Source: an uncultured Arenicella sp. (GTDB lineage Bacteria > Pseudomonadota > Gammaproteobacteria > Arenicellales > Arenicellaceae). Taken from it: a stretch of 64,000 bases of DNA. The notes under the pieces were generated by a model. That model ran no database searches. It had not been told where the DNA came from and worked only from the letters and a program-made list of their open reading frames with translations. How positions within the stretch are numbered: the stretch's first letter is position 1; each line of letters opens with the position of its first letter. Below, one piece after another: positions 20,134-29,104 of the stretch. The DNA is taken from assembly GCA_938048185.1 (NCBI GenBank), contig CALIVT010000001.1:186001-250000 (forward strand). Reading direction: 5' to 3'. The position numbers were made by a program, and so were the translations under genes.

Positions 20134-21108
20134 ATGACGGAATTTTCCATCATCGAAGAGTATTTTAGTGGGGTTGGTCCGCGTCATCGTGATACCGCGC
20201 TAGCGGTCGGCGATGACGCCGCTGTGATTCATGTGCCGACTGACATGGAATTGGCAATAAGTGTTGATTCAATGGTTGTTGGCGTTCACTTTCTCGCAAA
20301 CGCCGACCCTGCCGCGCTTGCACACAAATTATGCGCCGTTAATTTAAGCGATATGGCGGCGATGGGCGCTGACCCTAAGTGGGCCACTCTAACGCTGACC
20401 CTACCTGAGATTGACCGCACGTGGCTGAGCGCGTTTTCCGCCTCGCTAAAAACGGTGGCTGAACAATATAATGTGCAGCTTATTGGGGGGGATACAACGA
20501 AGGGCCCGCTAAATTTATCTATCACTATCATGGGGTTAGTGCCTAAAGGTAAGGTTTTGTCTCGAAGCGGTGCACGACCGGGCGATGATGTGTATGTGTC
20601 GAATATAATTGGCGATTCGGCCTTGGGGTTGCAGTGTCTGCAGGGTCAATTGCAGCTCGACAACGAGCATCACGCACAGGTAATACAGGCATTGGAATGG
20701 CCAACACCGCGCGTCACCTTGGGCCAAGCTTTGCGCGAAATCGCGAGCGCTTGCTTAGATATCTCTGATGGTCTTATCGGAGACCTCACTCATATTTGTC
20801 AGCGTAGCCGAGTCGCAATCGAAATTGACGTTGATAAACTCCCGCTATCATTGGCTTACCGTTCTTACTTGTTAAGTGGCGGTGACCTAAGTGCTGCATT
20901 GACCGGCGGCGATGACTATGAGCTGGCGTTTACCGCATCACCTGCCGTTCGCCAAGCCATCGAGCAGCTTAGTGATCAATGCAAACTCGCCATAACTCGA
21001 ATCGGCACCGTGAGCGAAACTAAGCCCGCGGATCAAAAAGTAAGTTTGAGTCGTGCCGGCCACGCGTATACTTTACCGAATACTATCGGCTTTGAACATT
21101 TTTCATAA
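20134..21108 (+). CDS. thiL: Thiamine-monophosphate kinase
   Basis: This 324-residue enzyme phosphorylates thiamine monophosphate to the active cofactor thiamine pyrophosphate. Motifs: VGDDAAV near residue 26, NLSDMAAMGADP near 69-80, IGGDTTKGP near 116-124, CLDISDGLIGDL near 206-217 and GGDDYELAF near 256. It is 17 bp after nusB, and its TAA stop overlaps the ATG of pgpA (TAATG), as is frequent in the nusB-thiL-pgpA arrangement. Confidence 0.96.
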   Translation: MTEFSIIEEYFSGVGPRHRDTALAVGDDAAVIHVPTDMELAISVDSMVVGVHFLANADPAALAHKLCAVNLSDMAAMGADPKWATLTLTLPEIDRTWLSAFSASLKTVAEQYNVQLIGGDTTKGPLNLSITIMGLVPKGKVLSRSGARPGDDVYVSNIIGDSALGLQCLQGQLQLDNEHHAQVIQALEWPTPRVTLGQALREIASACLDISDGLIGDLTHICQRSRVAIEIDVDKLPLSLAYRSYLLSGGDLSAALTGGDDYELAFTASPAVRQAIEQLSDQCKLAITRIGTVSETKPADQKVSLSRAGHAYTLPNTIGFEHFS

Positions 21109-21617
21109 TGACGCAATCGGTTAAATTTCAAGTTACCAATCCAGTACATTTTTTCGCATTGGGTTTTGGTTCCGGCTTAATAAAACCTGCGCCCGGTACC
21201 TGGGGTACTTTAGCCGCTGTGCCATTGTATTGCTTGCTCATGCAATTTATTGCCGGCGACACTTTGGCGTACTTAGCGGTGATTGTCGTTAGCTTTGTGA
21301 TTGGTATATACCTATGCGGTAAGACCGCCGCAGACGTTGGTGTGCACGACCACGGGGCAATTGTTTGGGATGAAATTGTTGGTTTTCTGATCACCATGGC
21401 GGTGGTGCCAGCGTCGTGGACGAATATTATTCTCGGTTTTATTTTGTTTCGAATCTTCGACATTCTCAAGCCGTGGCCGATTAAGCTGCTCGATCAACAC
21501 GTACACGGTGGCTTTGGCATCATGATTGATGACGTGCTGGCAGGGATCTTCGCGTGGGTGTTGCTGTACTTAGCCCAACCCTACCTAGCCCAACCTTACT
21601 TGGCTCAATTGTTTTAA
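21108..21617 (+). CDS. pgpA: Phosphatidylglycerophosphatase A
   Basis: This 169-residue inner-membrane enzyme dephosphorylates phosphatidylglycerophosphate to phosphatidylglycerol. It shows GLIKPAPGTWGTL near residue 25-37, the acidic VWDEIVGF motif near 85-92, and the GFGIMIDDVLAGI motif near 130-142; about three to four membrane segments are visible. The last 16 residues are a tandem repeat of YLAQP encoded by three 15-bp units (see the repeat at 21567-21611), an extension I would not expect in the family. Confidence 0.94.
   Translation: MTQSVKFQVTNPVHFFALGFGSGLIKPAPGTWGTLAAVPLYCLLMQFIAGDTLAYLAVIVVSFVIGIYLCGKTAADVGVHDHGAIVWDEIVGFLITMAVVPASWTNIILGFILFRIFDILKPWPIKLLDQHVHGGFGIMIDDVLAGIFAWVLLYLAQPYLAQPYLAQLF
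21567..21611 (+). repeat. Three tandem 15-bp repeats at the 3' end of pgpA
   Basis: Three in-frame 15-bp units, starting TACTTAGCCCAACCC, TACCTAGCCCAACCT and TACTTGGCTCAATTG, encode YLAQP, YLAQP and YLAQL. The first two differ at two positions; the third is more diverged. The unit length keeps the reading frame, so copy number can vary without damage. The repeat ends two codons before the pgpA stop. Confidence 0.85.
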
Positions 21618-21622
21618 CCTGT

Positions 21623-22171
21623 ATGCAGTTAGATTTAGGCTCAGGTCTTATCACGCAGGCAAGGTATTTGCCGTCTCCGAATTGCGATGAGCGAGAACAT
21701 CACACGGCACCCGAGGTCATCATTGTGCATTGCATTAGCTTACCTCCTGGAGAGTACGGGCAGGGCGCCGTGCATCGCTTTTTTCAAAACCAGCTATCCG
21801 CTGATGAGCACCCTTATTATCAGAGCATGGCGCACCTTACGGTGTCATCACATTTTCTAATTGAACGCGACGGAGCGCTAGTGCAGTTTGTGCCGGCTCA
21901 TCAACGTGCCTGGCACGCCGGCGAGTCGGTGTGCCTTGCTAAACCAAAGGTTAACGACTTTTCTATTGGTATCGAGCTTGAAGGCCTAGACACAGACCCA
22001 GCAGGGTTTACTGAGTCTCAATACGACGCACTAAATGAATTGTGCGCGTGTTTGCGCGTAGCGTACCCGATGATCGGTGCGGACAATATTTTCGCACACA
22101 GTGATATCGCGCCAGGTCGCAAGCCCGACCCCGGTCGATACTTCGACTGGTCGAAAATTAAACTAACTTAG
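21623..22171 (+). CDS. ampD: 1,6-Anhydro-N-acetylmuramyl-L-alanine amidase AmpD
   Basis: This 182-residue cytoplasmic zinc amidase cleaves the stem peptide from anhydro-muropeptides in cell-wall recycling. Zinc ligands are visible as the histidine in IIVHCISLP (about 35), the histidine in FAHSDIAPGRKPDPG (about 155) and the following aspartate. SIGIELEGLD and the catalytic-region HLTVSSHFLI are also typical. The start is the ATG at 21623, 5 nt after the pgpA stop; the longer open frame would overlap the pgpA repeat. No ampE follows. Confidence 0.94.
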   Translation: MQLDLGSGLITQARYLPSPNCDEREHHTAPEVIIVHCISLPPGEYGQGAVHRFFQNQLSADEHPYYQSMAHLTVSSHFLIERDGALVQFVPAHQRAWHAGESVCLAKPKVNDFSIGIELEGLDTDPAGFTESQYDALNELCACLRVAYPMIGADNIFAHSDIAPGRKPDPGRYFDWSKIKLT

Positions 22172-22206
22172 TTGACAATCAGTCCAGCTAAACACGCAAG
22201 CGTAAA

Positions 22207-22232
22207 CGATAGTTTGCTATTATTCTCTATCG
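22207..22232. promoter_or_regulatory. Dyad in the fadI upstream region
   Basis: CGATAG and CTATCG form an inverted repeat with a 14-nt AT-rich spacer, 40 bp upstream of the fadI start. The position suits an operator for a fatty-acid regulator, but it does not match the FadR or PsrA consensus that I know. A TTGACA hexamer at 22172-22177 has no good -10 partner. Confidence 0.25.
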
Positions 22233-22271
22233 AACACGACACATTTACACCAATGCATAGGGGATTCGTCC

Positions 22272-23555
22272 ATGTCTACTTCATCTAACCGGGTCGCGGT
22301 CATAGCTGGTTCACGCACACCGTTCTTACGCATCGCCACCGGCTATAGCACCGTGCCCGCGCGCCTTCTGAGTGCACATTTGGTTGCCGACCTAATTGAA
22401 CGCGCTGATATCGATAAGAAATTAGTAGAAAAATTAGTCTTCGGGCAAGTGGTGATGTCACCGGACGCACCCAATATCGCGCGTGAAGTCGTCATGGGCG
22501 CTAACTTACCCGCTGCAACCGATGCTTACAGTGTTTCGCGCGCGTGTGCGTCGAGCTATCAGTCCGCTGCCGATATCGCGATGAATATACAAGCGGGCGT
22601 AATCGATACCGGGCTTGCTGGGGGCTGTGATGTGATGTCGCAACCGCCAATTAGTTTTAACAAGAAAATGACCGAAGCCATGGTGCGCTCTAGCTACAGC
22701 AAAGCGGGTAAGTTAAAAGCATTTAAAGGGATTGGTTTGAAAGACCTAATACCAACTCAGCCGGCGATCAAAGAACCGTCCTCCGAGCTCACCATGGGGC
22801 AAGCGGCAGAGAAAATGGCGAAAGAGAATGGCATTTCACGTGATGATCAAGATGCGCTAGCGCATCGCTCACATCTTAACTCTGCTAAAGCCTGGGAAGA
22901 GGGCTGGTTTGACGAGCAAGTAATGAGTGTCATTATGGGGCCTAAATATGAGCCGATTTCTAAGGATAATCTTGTACGTGCGGGCTCAGAGCTGGGTAAA
23001 TACGCTAAGTTAAAACCCGTGTTTGACCGCGAGAATGGTTCGGTGACGGCCGCCAATAGCTCGCCGTTGACCGATGGCGCCTCGGCCGTGATCTTAATGA
23101 GCGAAGCCAAGGCAAACGCGCTGGGTTATACGCCATTAGGCTATATTAAAAGCTACGCCTTCGCGGCCATCGATCCGAATTGGCAAATGTTAATGGGGCC
23201 GTCTTTTGCGACGCCAAAAGCGTTAGACTTGGCTGGTTTAAGCCTTAAAGAGATCGATTTAATCGATATGCACGAAGCCTTCGCCGCGCAGGTATTATCA
23301 AATACTCAAGCGTTTGCGTCCAAAAAATTCGCGCAAGAGCGCTTGAACAGAAGTGAGGCGATTGGCGAAATCGATTTTGATAAATTCAACGTATCAGGCA
23401 GTTCAATTTCACTGGGTCATCCGTTTGCCGCAACCGGCACACGCCAGCTTACGCAGATGCTTTATGATTTAAAGCGTACCGGCACTCAGCATGGTTTGAT
23501 CACCGCATGCGCGGCTGGCGGTTTGGGTGCCGCAATGATTCTGGAAGCCGCTTAG
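22272..23555 (+). CDS. fadI: Acetyl-CoA C-acyltransferase (thiolase), FadI type
   Basis: This 427-residue thiolase carries out the last step of fatty acid beta-oxidation, releasing acetyl-CoA. The acyl-accepting cysteine lies in SRACASSYQS near residue 97, the catalytic histidine in SLGHPFAATG near 381, and the second cysteine in ITACAAGGLGAAM near 412; DMHEAFAAQ near 335 is also conserved. AGGGGA lies just before the ATG. It is followed after 48 bp by the fadJ-type subunit, giving the fadIJ order of the second beta-oxidation complex rather than fadBA. Confidence 0.94.
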   Translation: MSTSSNRVAVIAGSRTPFLRIATGYSTVPARLLSAHLVADLIERADIDKKLVEKLVFGQVVMSPDAPNIAREVVMGANLPAATDAYSVSRACASSYQSAADIAMNIQAGVIDTGLAGGCDVMSQPPISFNKKMTEAMVRSSYSKAGKLKAFKGIGLKDLIPTQPAIKEPSSELTMGQAAEKMAKENGISRDDQDALAHRSHLNSAKAWEEGWFDEQVMSVIMGPKYEPISKDNLVRAGSELGKYAKLKPVFDRENGSVTAANSSPLTDGASAVILMSEAKANALGYTPLGYIKSYAFAAIDPNWQMLMGPSFATPKALDLAGLSLKEIDLIDMHEAFAAQVLSNTQAFASKKFAQERLNRSEAIGEIDFDKFNVSGSSISLGHPFAATGTRQLTQMLYDLKRTGTQHGLITACAAGGLGAAMILEAA

Positions 23556-23603
23556 GCCTCTGATGTAACGTTGGCAATAGCAAAGATAAGATAGGAAAAT
23601 ATA

Positions 23604-25718
23604 ATGAGTTCTTTTAGCTTAGAGAAAAACGAGGGCTTGGCGATTGTCACGATGGACACGCCAGATTCACCGCAAAACGTGCTAAACCAAGCGGTTGGCG
23701 AAGAGTTCGAAGCCATAATCAGCGATATTGAGGATGACGCTTCGCTAAAATCGCTGATTTTTCGATCTGCTAAGCCCGGCTGCTTTATTGCTGGCGCCGA
23801 TATTTCGATGCTGCAAACCATTGAGAGTGAGCAGCAAGCTGAAGCGTCGTGTCACATGTTGCACGGCTTATTTCAGCGCATCGCTGACCTTAAAATAACC
23901 ACCGTAGCGGCGATTGACGGAGTTTGTTTAGGGGGGGGCTTAGAATTAGCACTGGTGTTTGACTTTCGTGTTGCCACCTCAGAAAAGGCAACTAAAATTG
24001 GCGTGCCCGAAGTACAGTTGGGCTTACTTCCTGGCGGCGGCGGCACCACACGGTTGCCTCGTATGATCGCCTTGCCAACTGCGCTGGACTTGATTCTGAC
24101 CGGCAAGCAACTTAATGCGAAACGAGCGAAAGGCGTCGGCTTAGTTGACAAAGTAGTATTGCCGCAGGTCTTGCTATCAAGTGCCAAACGCTACGCCGCA
24201 AAGACTAAGCCCATTCGTTCGCAAAGCATTAAAGATAGGCTAATGAAGTTCGGCCCAGTTCGTAACTTTGTGATTTCGCAAGCGCGCAAACAAACGCTCA
24301 AATTGACCAAGGGTAAATACCCGGCACCGCTTAAGATTCTAGACGTGATCGAGAACGGCTTAGCCACGACTTTGCCAAACGCTCTAGAGCTCGAAGCCAA
24401 GGGCTTTGCTGAACTGCTGATGACCCCTGAATCTAAGCAGCTAGTGAATATTTTCTTTGCGGTTACTGATCTAAAGAAAGACCCAGGTGTTGATTCGGAC
24501 GAGCAAGCCCGCATTGTCGATAACGTCGGCGTGCTTGGTGCAGGATTGATGGGCGCAGGCATTAGCTATGTAACGGTCGATAAAGCCAAGACCACCGTTA
24601 GACTAAAAGACATTAGCGTTGACGGCTTAGCTAAAGGCATTGCCTATGTTGGTAAATTGCTCGACAAGAAGTTGGCACGCCGACACATCAGCGGGCTTGA
24701 CCGTCAGAACACAATGGCGCGCTTAACCGGTGGTATTGATTATCGGGGTTTGAAGAACAGCGACGTCGTTATTGAGGCTGTGTTCGAAAGCCTCGACTTA
24801 AAGCAACGCATGGTGGCTGACATAGAGGCCTTGGATGCAAGCAAAGAAACTATTTTCGCGACCAACACCTCGGCCATTCCGATTGATGACGTTGCGGCTA
24901 AGGCTAAGCACCCTGAGCGCATTGTCGGCATGCATTACTTTTCGCCGGTAGAAAAAATGCCGTTACTCGAAGTTATTAACGGCACTAAGACGGCCGACTG
25001 GGCCACCGCAACGGCCGTTGAGCTGGGTAAGAAACAAGGTAAAACCGTTATCGTCGTGAACGATGGGCCAGGGTTTTACACCACGCGTATTTTGGTGCCT
25101 TACGGTAACGAAGCGATTCGCTTAGTACTTGAAGGCGTGTCGATTGAGGACGTGGATAGCGCCATGGAGGACTTCGGCATGCCAGTAGGCCCAATCAAAT
25201 TGATGGATGAGGTTGGTATCGACGTGGGCGCTCACATTGTGGTGACCCTGAACCAAGCCTTCGGCGAACGCGTGCCGTTAATCGACGGCGTTGAAAAATT
25301 ATTGGACGATGATCGCAAGGGCAAAAAGAATGGTCGCGGTTTTTACGATTACGGTGACGAATCAAAAGGTAAGAATGTTGATTCCAGCATCTACGTGGTG
25401 ATGGGCGTTGATAACCCAGGGCGCACGGAGTTAAGTCGCAGTGAGATTACCGAACGTATTATTTTAACCATGCTTAACGAGGCGGCGTATTGCCACGGCG
25501 AGGGCATACTGCGCAGCGCCAGAGACGGTGATATTGGCGCTATATTTGGTTTGGGCTTTCCGCCATTTTTGGGTGGTCCTTTTCGTTACATGGACAGCAT
25601 AGGCGCCGCTGCCGTGGTTGAAAAATTAAGTACTTTACAAGCCGAACATGGCGCGCGTTTCACCCCAGCCCCAGTGCTGCTAGAACTCGCGCAAGCCGAT
25701 AAAGGTTTCTACGACTAG
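23604..25718 (+). CDS. fadJ: Multifunctional enoyl-CoA hydratase/3-hydroxyacyl-CoA dehydrogenase, FadJ type
   Basis: This 704-residue protein carries the hydratase and NAD-dependent dehydrogenase steps of beta-oxidation. Residues 1 to about 190 form the crotonase domain, with the oxyanion motif CLGGGLELAL and the catalytic glutamate in GVPEVQLGLLPGGGG. The dehydrogenase begins near 310 with the NAD loop VLGAGLMGAGI; the catalytic histidine is in MHYFSPVEKMPLLEV near 446-460. The C-terminal helical repeat (VGPIKLMDEVG, then FPPFLGGPFRYMD) completes the fusion. AGGAAA precedes the ATG. It pairs with FadI. The hydroxylase gene starts only 7 bp later. Confidence 0.94.
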   Translation: MSSFSLEKNEGLAIVTMDTPDSPQNVLNQAVGEEFEAIISDIEDDASLKSLIFRSAKPGCFIAGADISMLQTIESEQQAEASCHMLHGLFQRIADLKITTVAAIDGVCLGGGLELALVFDFRVATSEKATKIGVPEVQLGLLPGGGGTTRLPRMIALPTALDLILTGKQLNAKRAKGVGLVDKVVLPQVLLSSAKRYAAKTKPIRSQSIKDRLMKFGPVRNFVISQARKQTLKLTKGKYPAPLKILDVIENGLATTLPNALELEAKGFAELLMTPESKQLVNIFFAVTDLKKDPGVDSDEQARIVDNVGVLGAGLMGAGISYVTVDKAKTTVRLKDISVDGLAKGIAYVGKLLDKKLARRHISGLDRQNTMARLTGGIDYRGLKNSDVVIEAVFESLDLKQRMVADIEALDASKETIFATNTSAIPIDDVAAKAKHPERIVGMHYFSPVEKMPLLEVINGTKTADWATATAVELGKKQGKTVIVVNDGPGFYTTRILVPYGNEAIRLVLEGVSIEDVDSAMEDFGMPVGPIKLMDEVGIDVGAHIVVTLNQAFGERVPLIDGVEKLLDDDRKGKKNGRGFYDYGDESKGKNVDSSIYVVMGVDNPGRTELSRSEITERIILTMLNEAAYCHGEGILRSARDGDIGAIFGLGFPPFLGGPFRYMDSIGAAAVVEKLSTLQAEHGARFTPAPVLLELAQADKGFYD

Positions 25719-25725
25719 GACCTGC

Positions 25726-26955
25726 ATGGATTTAATTCTATTTGCTGTACCATTTTTTTTTGGGCTGATTGCCCTAGAGCTTGTCGCCGACCGAGCGCGC
25801 GGGCGCAGCCACTATAGATTAAATGATTCACTGACAAGTTTAGCGACGGGTTCGATAAGCCAATTGGTCGCTGTGGCGCAAAAACTTGTGCCGTTTGCCG
25901 CGTATGTATTGGTCTATGAGCAGTTTGCGATGTTCGATTTAGGCGACTCAGCGGTGATATGGGTGATCGCCTTTGTACTCTATGATTTCTGTTATTACTG
26001 GGTGCACCGCTTTGGTCACGAGGTGAATATACTTTGGGCGGCACACGTTGTTCACCACTCCAGCGAAGAGTACAACTTAACCACCGCGCTAAGACAGACT
26101 GGTAGTGGTTTTTTGACCTTTGTTTTTTATTTGCCGCTCGCCGTGCTTGGAATTGATCCGGTGATACTTGTGACTGTTGGTGCGCTGAACTTGATCTACC
26201 AATTCTGGGTGCACACACAGCATATTGGTAAACTGGGTTGGTACGAAAAAATATTTGTTACCCCCTCTAACCATCGCGCACATCACGCGCAAAATACGGT
26301 GTATATCGATCGTAACTATGGCGGCGTCTTCATTATTTGGGACAGGCTATTCGGCAGCTACCAGGAAGAGCTTGATGACGATCCCGTGGTCTATGGTATT
26401 CGCGGCGCAGTACAAACCTGGAACCCTTTGTGGGTGAATTGGCAAGTCTATAATCAACTGTGTTGGGACGCGATTCATACTAAAAACTGGTGGCACAAGC
26501 TCACACTTTGGTTTCGCCGCACTGGCTGGCGACCACCGGATGTCAGTGAGGCATATCCGGTGGTGAAGAATGATGATCTTAGTCTGTTTAAAAAATTTGA
26601 AACCCAAATATCTATGCCACTAAAAGCGCATTGTCTTATCCAATATATCGCCACCGCGCTCATCTCGCTTAGCTTTGCGACAGGTGCGCCAGACATGGAA
26701 CTTCTGGAACAAGTCGGCCTGGTAGGGTTTGTACTAGTAAGCAGCTATTCAATTGGCGTGATGATGGAGAACCGATATTACTCCGCTATGTTAGAAACAA
26801 TTCGCTTGAGCGCATTATTAATTGCTGTGGCATGGTTGCCAATGTCACAAACGCTTGCGGTTTTTCTCGGGCTATCGGCGCTAATAGGGATGCCACTGTT
26901 GTTCATCGGCCGTCAGAAAGTCTTAGGTGAAGAAGCGTTGGATCAAAGCCGCTAA
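25726..26955 (+). CDS. Membrane di-iron fatty acid hydroxylase/sterol desaturase family protein
   Basis: This 409-residue integral membrane protein has the histidine boxes of the fatty acid hydroxylase superfamily: HRFGH (near residue 94), HVVHH (near 107), HTQH (near 164) and NHRAHH (near 183-188). About six to eight membrane segments are visible. The arrangement resembles bacterial relatives of alkylglycerol monooxygenase, which cleaves ether lipids, but it could instead hydroxylate or desaturate another lipid. The substrate cannot be read from the sequence. It lies 7 bp after fadJ, so it is probably in the fadIJ operon and may provide or modify acyl chains for beta-oxidation (inference). 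The last third (after about 300) is less conserved membrane sequence. Confidence 0.85.
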   Translation: MDLILFAVPFFFGLIALELVADRARGRSHYRLNDSLTSLATGSISQLVAVAQKLVPFAAYVLVYEQFAMFDLGDSAVIWVIAFVLYDFCYYWVHRFGHEVNILWAAHVVHHSSEEYNLTTALRQTGSGFLTFVFYLPLAVLGIDPVILVTVGALNLIYQFWVHTQHIGKLGWYEKIFVTPSNHRAHHAQNTVYIDRNYGGVFIIWDRLFGSYQEELDDDPVVYGIRGAVQTWNPLWVNWQVYNQLCWDAIHTKNWWHKLTLWFRRTGWRPPDVSEAYPVVKNDDLSLFKKFETQISMPLKAHCLIQYIATALISLSFATGAPDMELLEQVGLVGFVLVSSYSIGVMMENRYYSAMLETIRLSALLIAVAWLPMSQTLAVFLGLSALIGMPLLFIGRQKVLGEEALDQSR

Positions 26956-26992
26956 GGTTTGCGTCTTTAATGGTAAGTGATAGGATGCGCGC

Positions 26993-28030
26993 ATGAATGT
27001 ATCTGATTTTTCTTTTGACCTGCCTGACGATTTAATAGCGCAATACCCGCCAGAAAAACGCGGTGATAGCCGACTGTTAAAGGTAATGCAGGGCCGCGAG
27101 TTTGAAGACAGTGACTTCGCGTCAATTGTCGATGAGTTCCGAGAAGGGGACTTGCTCGTGTTAAACGACACCAAGGTCGTTCCGGCGAGAGTGTTTGGTA
27201 AAAAGGACACCGGCGGTAAGCTCGAAATTCTATTAGAACGAGTTACTGGCGAACATACCTTCTTAGCACAAATCAAAGCCAGCAGGGCACCCAAGGTAGG
27301 GCAAGCTATTTTCGTCGACGAAGATACCAGTGTCACGCTAATAGTGAACGGACGACAAGGTATGTTTTTTGACGTGGCCGTTAATCAAACCGGCAGCTTA
27401 TTCGACTGGTTTGAGAAAGTAGGGCACATGCCACTGCCGCCATATATCGACCGCAATGATGAGCTAGGCGACAGCGACCGCTATCAAACCGTGTTTGCCA
27501 AAGAACAAGGGGCCGTCGCCGCACCGACCGCAGGGCTGCACTACGACGATGACCTGCTCGCGAAAATTAAAGCCAAAGGTGTGAGGGTCGAAACGATTAC
27601 ACTGCACGTTGGCGCAGGCACCTACCAACCAGTACGCGTGGACAGCATAGACGATCATCAAATGCATTCTGAATACGTCGAAGTGTCGCAGGGTGTGTGC
27701 GACGCAATTGTTGCTACAAAGGAAAAAGGCGCGAGTGTAATCGCAGTAGGCACCACGGTTGTGCGCTCCCTAGAAAGCGCAGCACAGGTAACAGAAGGTC
27801 GACTAATACAACCGTTCTACGGTGAAACGGATATATTTATTTACCCGGGTTTCAAATTCAACGTTGTCGATGTATTACAAACCAATTTTCACTTGTCAGA
27901 GTCAACGCTATTAATGTTGGTAAGCGCATTCTCCGGCGCCGACAAAATTCGCCAAGCTTACCAGCATGCAATCGAGCAAGAATATCGATTCTTTAGCTAC
28001 GGTGACGCCATGTTGCTACAACGTGCGTGA
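26993..28030 (+). CDS. queA: S-adenosylmethionine:tRNA ribosyltransferase-isomerase
   Basis: This 345-residue enzyme transfers and isomerises ribose from SAM to preQ1 in tRNA, forming epoxyqueuosine after Tgt has acted. It starts MNVSDFSFDLPDDLIAQYP, the usual N-terminus, and contains LNDTKVVPAR near residue 56, GAVAAPTAGLHY near 172-183, LHVGAGTYQPVR near 203-214 and TNFHLSESTLLMLVSAF near 295-311. It is apart from tgt (9370-10485). The 37 bp after the hydroxylase gene contain no obvious terminator. Confidence 0.96.
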   Translation: MNVSDFSFDLPDDLIAQYPPEKRGDSRLLKVMQGREFEDSDFASIVDEFREGDLLVLNDTKVVPARVFGKKDTGGKLEILLERVTGEHTFLAQIKASRAPKVGQAIFVDEDTSVTLIVNGRQGMFFDVAVNQTGSLFDWFEKVGHMPLPPYIDRNDELGDSDRYQTVFAKEQGAVAAPTAGLHYDDDLLAKIKAKGVRVETITLHVGAGTYQPVRVDSIDDHQMHSEYVEVSQGVCDAIVATKEKGASVIAVGTTVVRSLESAAQVTEGRLIQPFYGETDIFIYPGFKFNVVDVLQTNFHLSESTLLMLVSAFSGADKIRQAYQHAIEQEYRFFSYGDAMLLQRA

Positions 28031-28226
28031 ACGTCTGCCACCCTCCTAGTAATCGAATGCCTGAAAACTAGGTGTTAACGTCAACAGTTTTATAGTCTCT
28101 TGTCGCGTTCAGGCCAATAAAGCTGGTTAATATCTCAAATAGCGAAAATGCCAGTTGTGCTGGCATGGATGTTGCGGAAACGTGTATTTCCTTTTTAAGG
28201 CGTTGAGTATCATAGAATAGAAAGGT

Positions 28227-28493
28227 ATGTTGTCATTTTCACCCAGAATTTTAATAACGACACTGTTCTGGTTATGGGTTTTTCTCGCGTTAACCTTTTG
28301 TGGGGCATTTTTTGGTTTTATGATTAATTTAATCGTCAATCAAAAGAAGTTCTATCCTTTAGCGGTTTATGGTTTTACTGCGATTGGTTTTCTTATCGGT
28401 TTATATAAAGCGGAACGCTTAAGAAGAAGGCGCGCTCTTCCTGAACACATGGGTAAGCCTCTTGAAACACCTGAGGTTCTCGAAAAAATCTGA
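28227..28493 (+). CDS. Small membrane protein of unknown function (88 aa)
   Basis: The protein has two hydrophobic segments (about residues 8-37 and 44-62) and then a basic cytoplasmic-type tail (KAERLRRRRALPEH) ending in an acidic stretch. AAAGG lies immediately before the ATG, too close for an ideal ribosome-binding site, so the start is uncertain. Codon use is more AT-rich than in the flanking housekeeping genes. It is the first of several small membrane proteins in the 28-30.5 kb stretch. I do not recognise a family. Confidence 0.6.
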   Translation: MLSFSPRILITTLFWLWVFLALTFCGAFFGFMINLIVNQKKFYPLAVYGFTAIGFLIGLYKAERLRRRRALPEHMGKPLETPEVLEKI

Positions 28494-28599
28494 GGTTGAT
28501 GGTGAAAAATGAAGCAAACTATTAGTACTCAGGCAGAATATTATTTGCCTACTATCGGGCATCGCGTTAATGCGTCTCCCCTAGCAAGGTGATAGTGGT

Positions 28600-29055
28600 A
28601 TGACTGTCGCGTTAAAAATCGTACTGGTAATTCTTCTTGCGTTAATCGGGTTTGAATTAAAACTAATACTTGAGTTTTTTTGGTATAAAAATGTATTCGG
28701 GAAATTCAATTACGGAACTATTTTCGGCTTTACCGAGATAGCATCATTGGTAGCAGCGACACCCGGAGCCATTCTTTACTTCGCTATGGGTTTGCTTCTT
28801 TTTAATGAAAGCTCTAAATATATTTGGGCCTTTGCACTCGCAGTCTTGGTTTTAGAAGTTACTTTGATCAGTCATGGTTTTACCGAACATTCTACGTTGC
28901 AAATAAAAATTTGGGCTTATTTGTCATATTTTCTGCCTAGTCTTTTCGCTATTATGGGTAATAAGTTAAGCCAACGATTAGCACGTTACAAAACAACGGC
29001 CACGGATCGGGCACACAGCAAACCTAAGTCTTTCGCAAAAAGGCTGAGGTTATAG
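28600..29055 (+). CDS. Membrane protein of unknown function (151 aa)
   Basis: Four hydrophobic segments are visible (about residues 3-28, 42-68, 73-94 and 105-124), followed by a basic tail rich in Arg, Lys and Ser (about 125-151). AAGG lies 13 nt before the ATG. The gene is AT-rich compared with the neighbouring housekeeping genes. It lies about 100 bp after the 88-residue membrane protein on the same strand. No conserved motif that I know is present. Confidence 0.6.
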   Translation: MTVALKIVLVILLALIGFELKLILEFFWYKNVFGKFNYGTIFGFTEIASLVAATPGAILYFAMGLLLFNESSKYIWAFALAVLVLEVTLISHGFTEHSTLQIKIWAYLSYFLPSLFAIMGNKLSQRLARYKTTATDRAHSKPKSFAKRLRL

Positions 29056-29104
29056 ATAGAAAGAGAACAGTATGAGCGTGCCGAAAGAGTTTTGAACTGA
29101 ACCG

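Noticed and set aside
25715-26218. 167-codon minus-strand frame opposite the hydroxylase gene
   Set aside because: Antisense to a conserved gene and rich in Arg, Gln and Ser without motifs, as shadows usually are.
28045-28072. CCTAGT/ACTAGG hairpin after queA
   Set aside because: A 6-bp stem with a 16-nt loop and no T run is within what chance would give.
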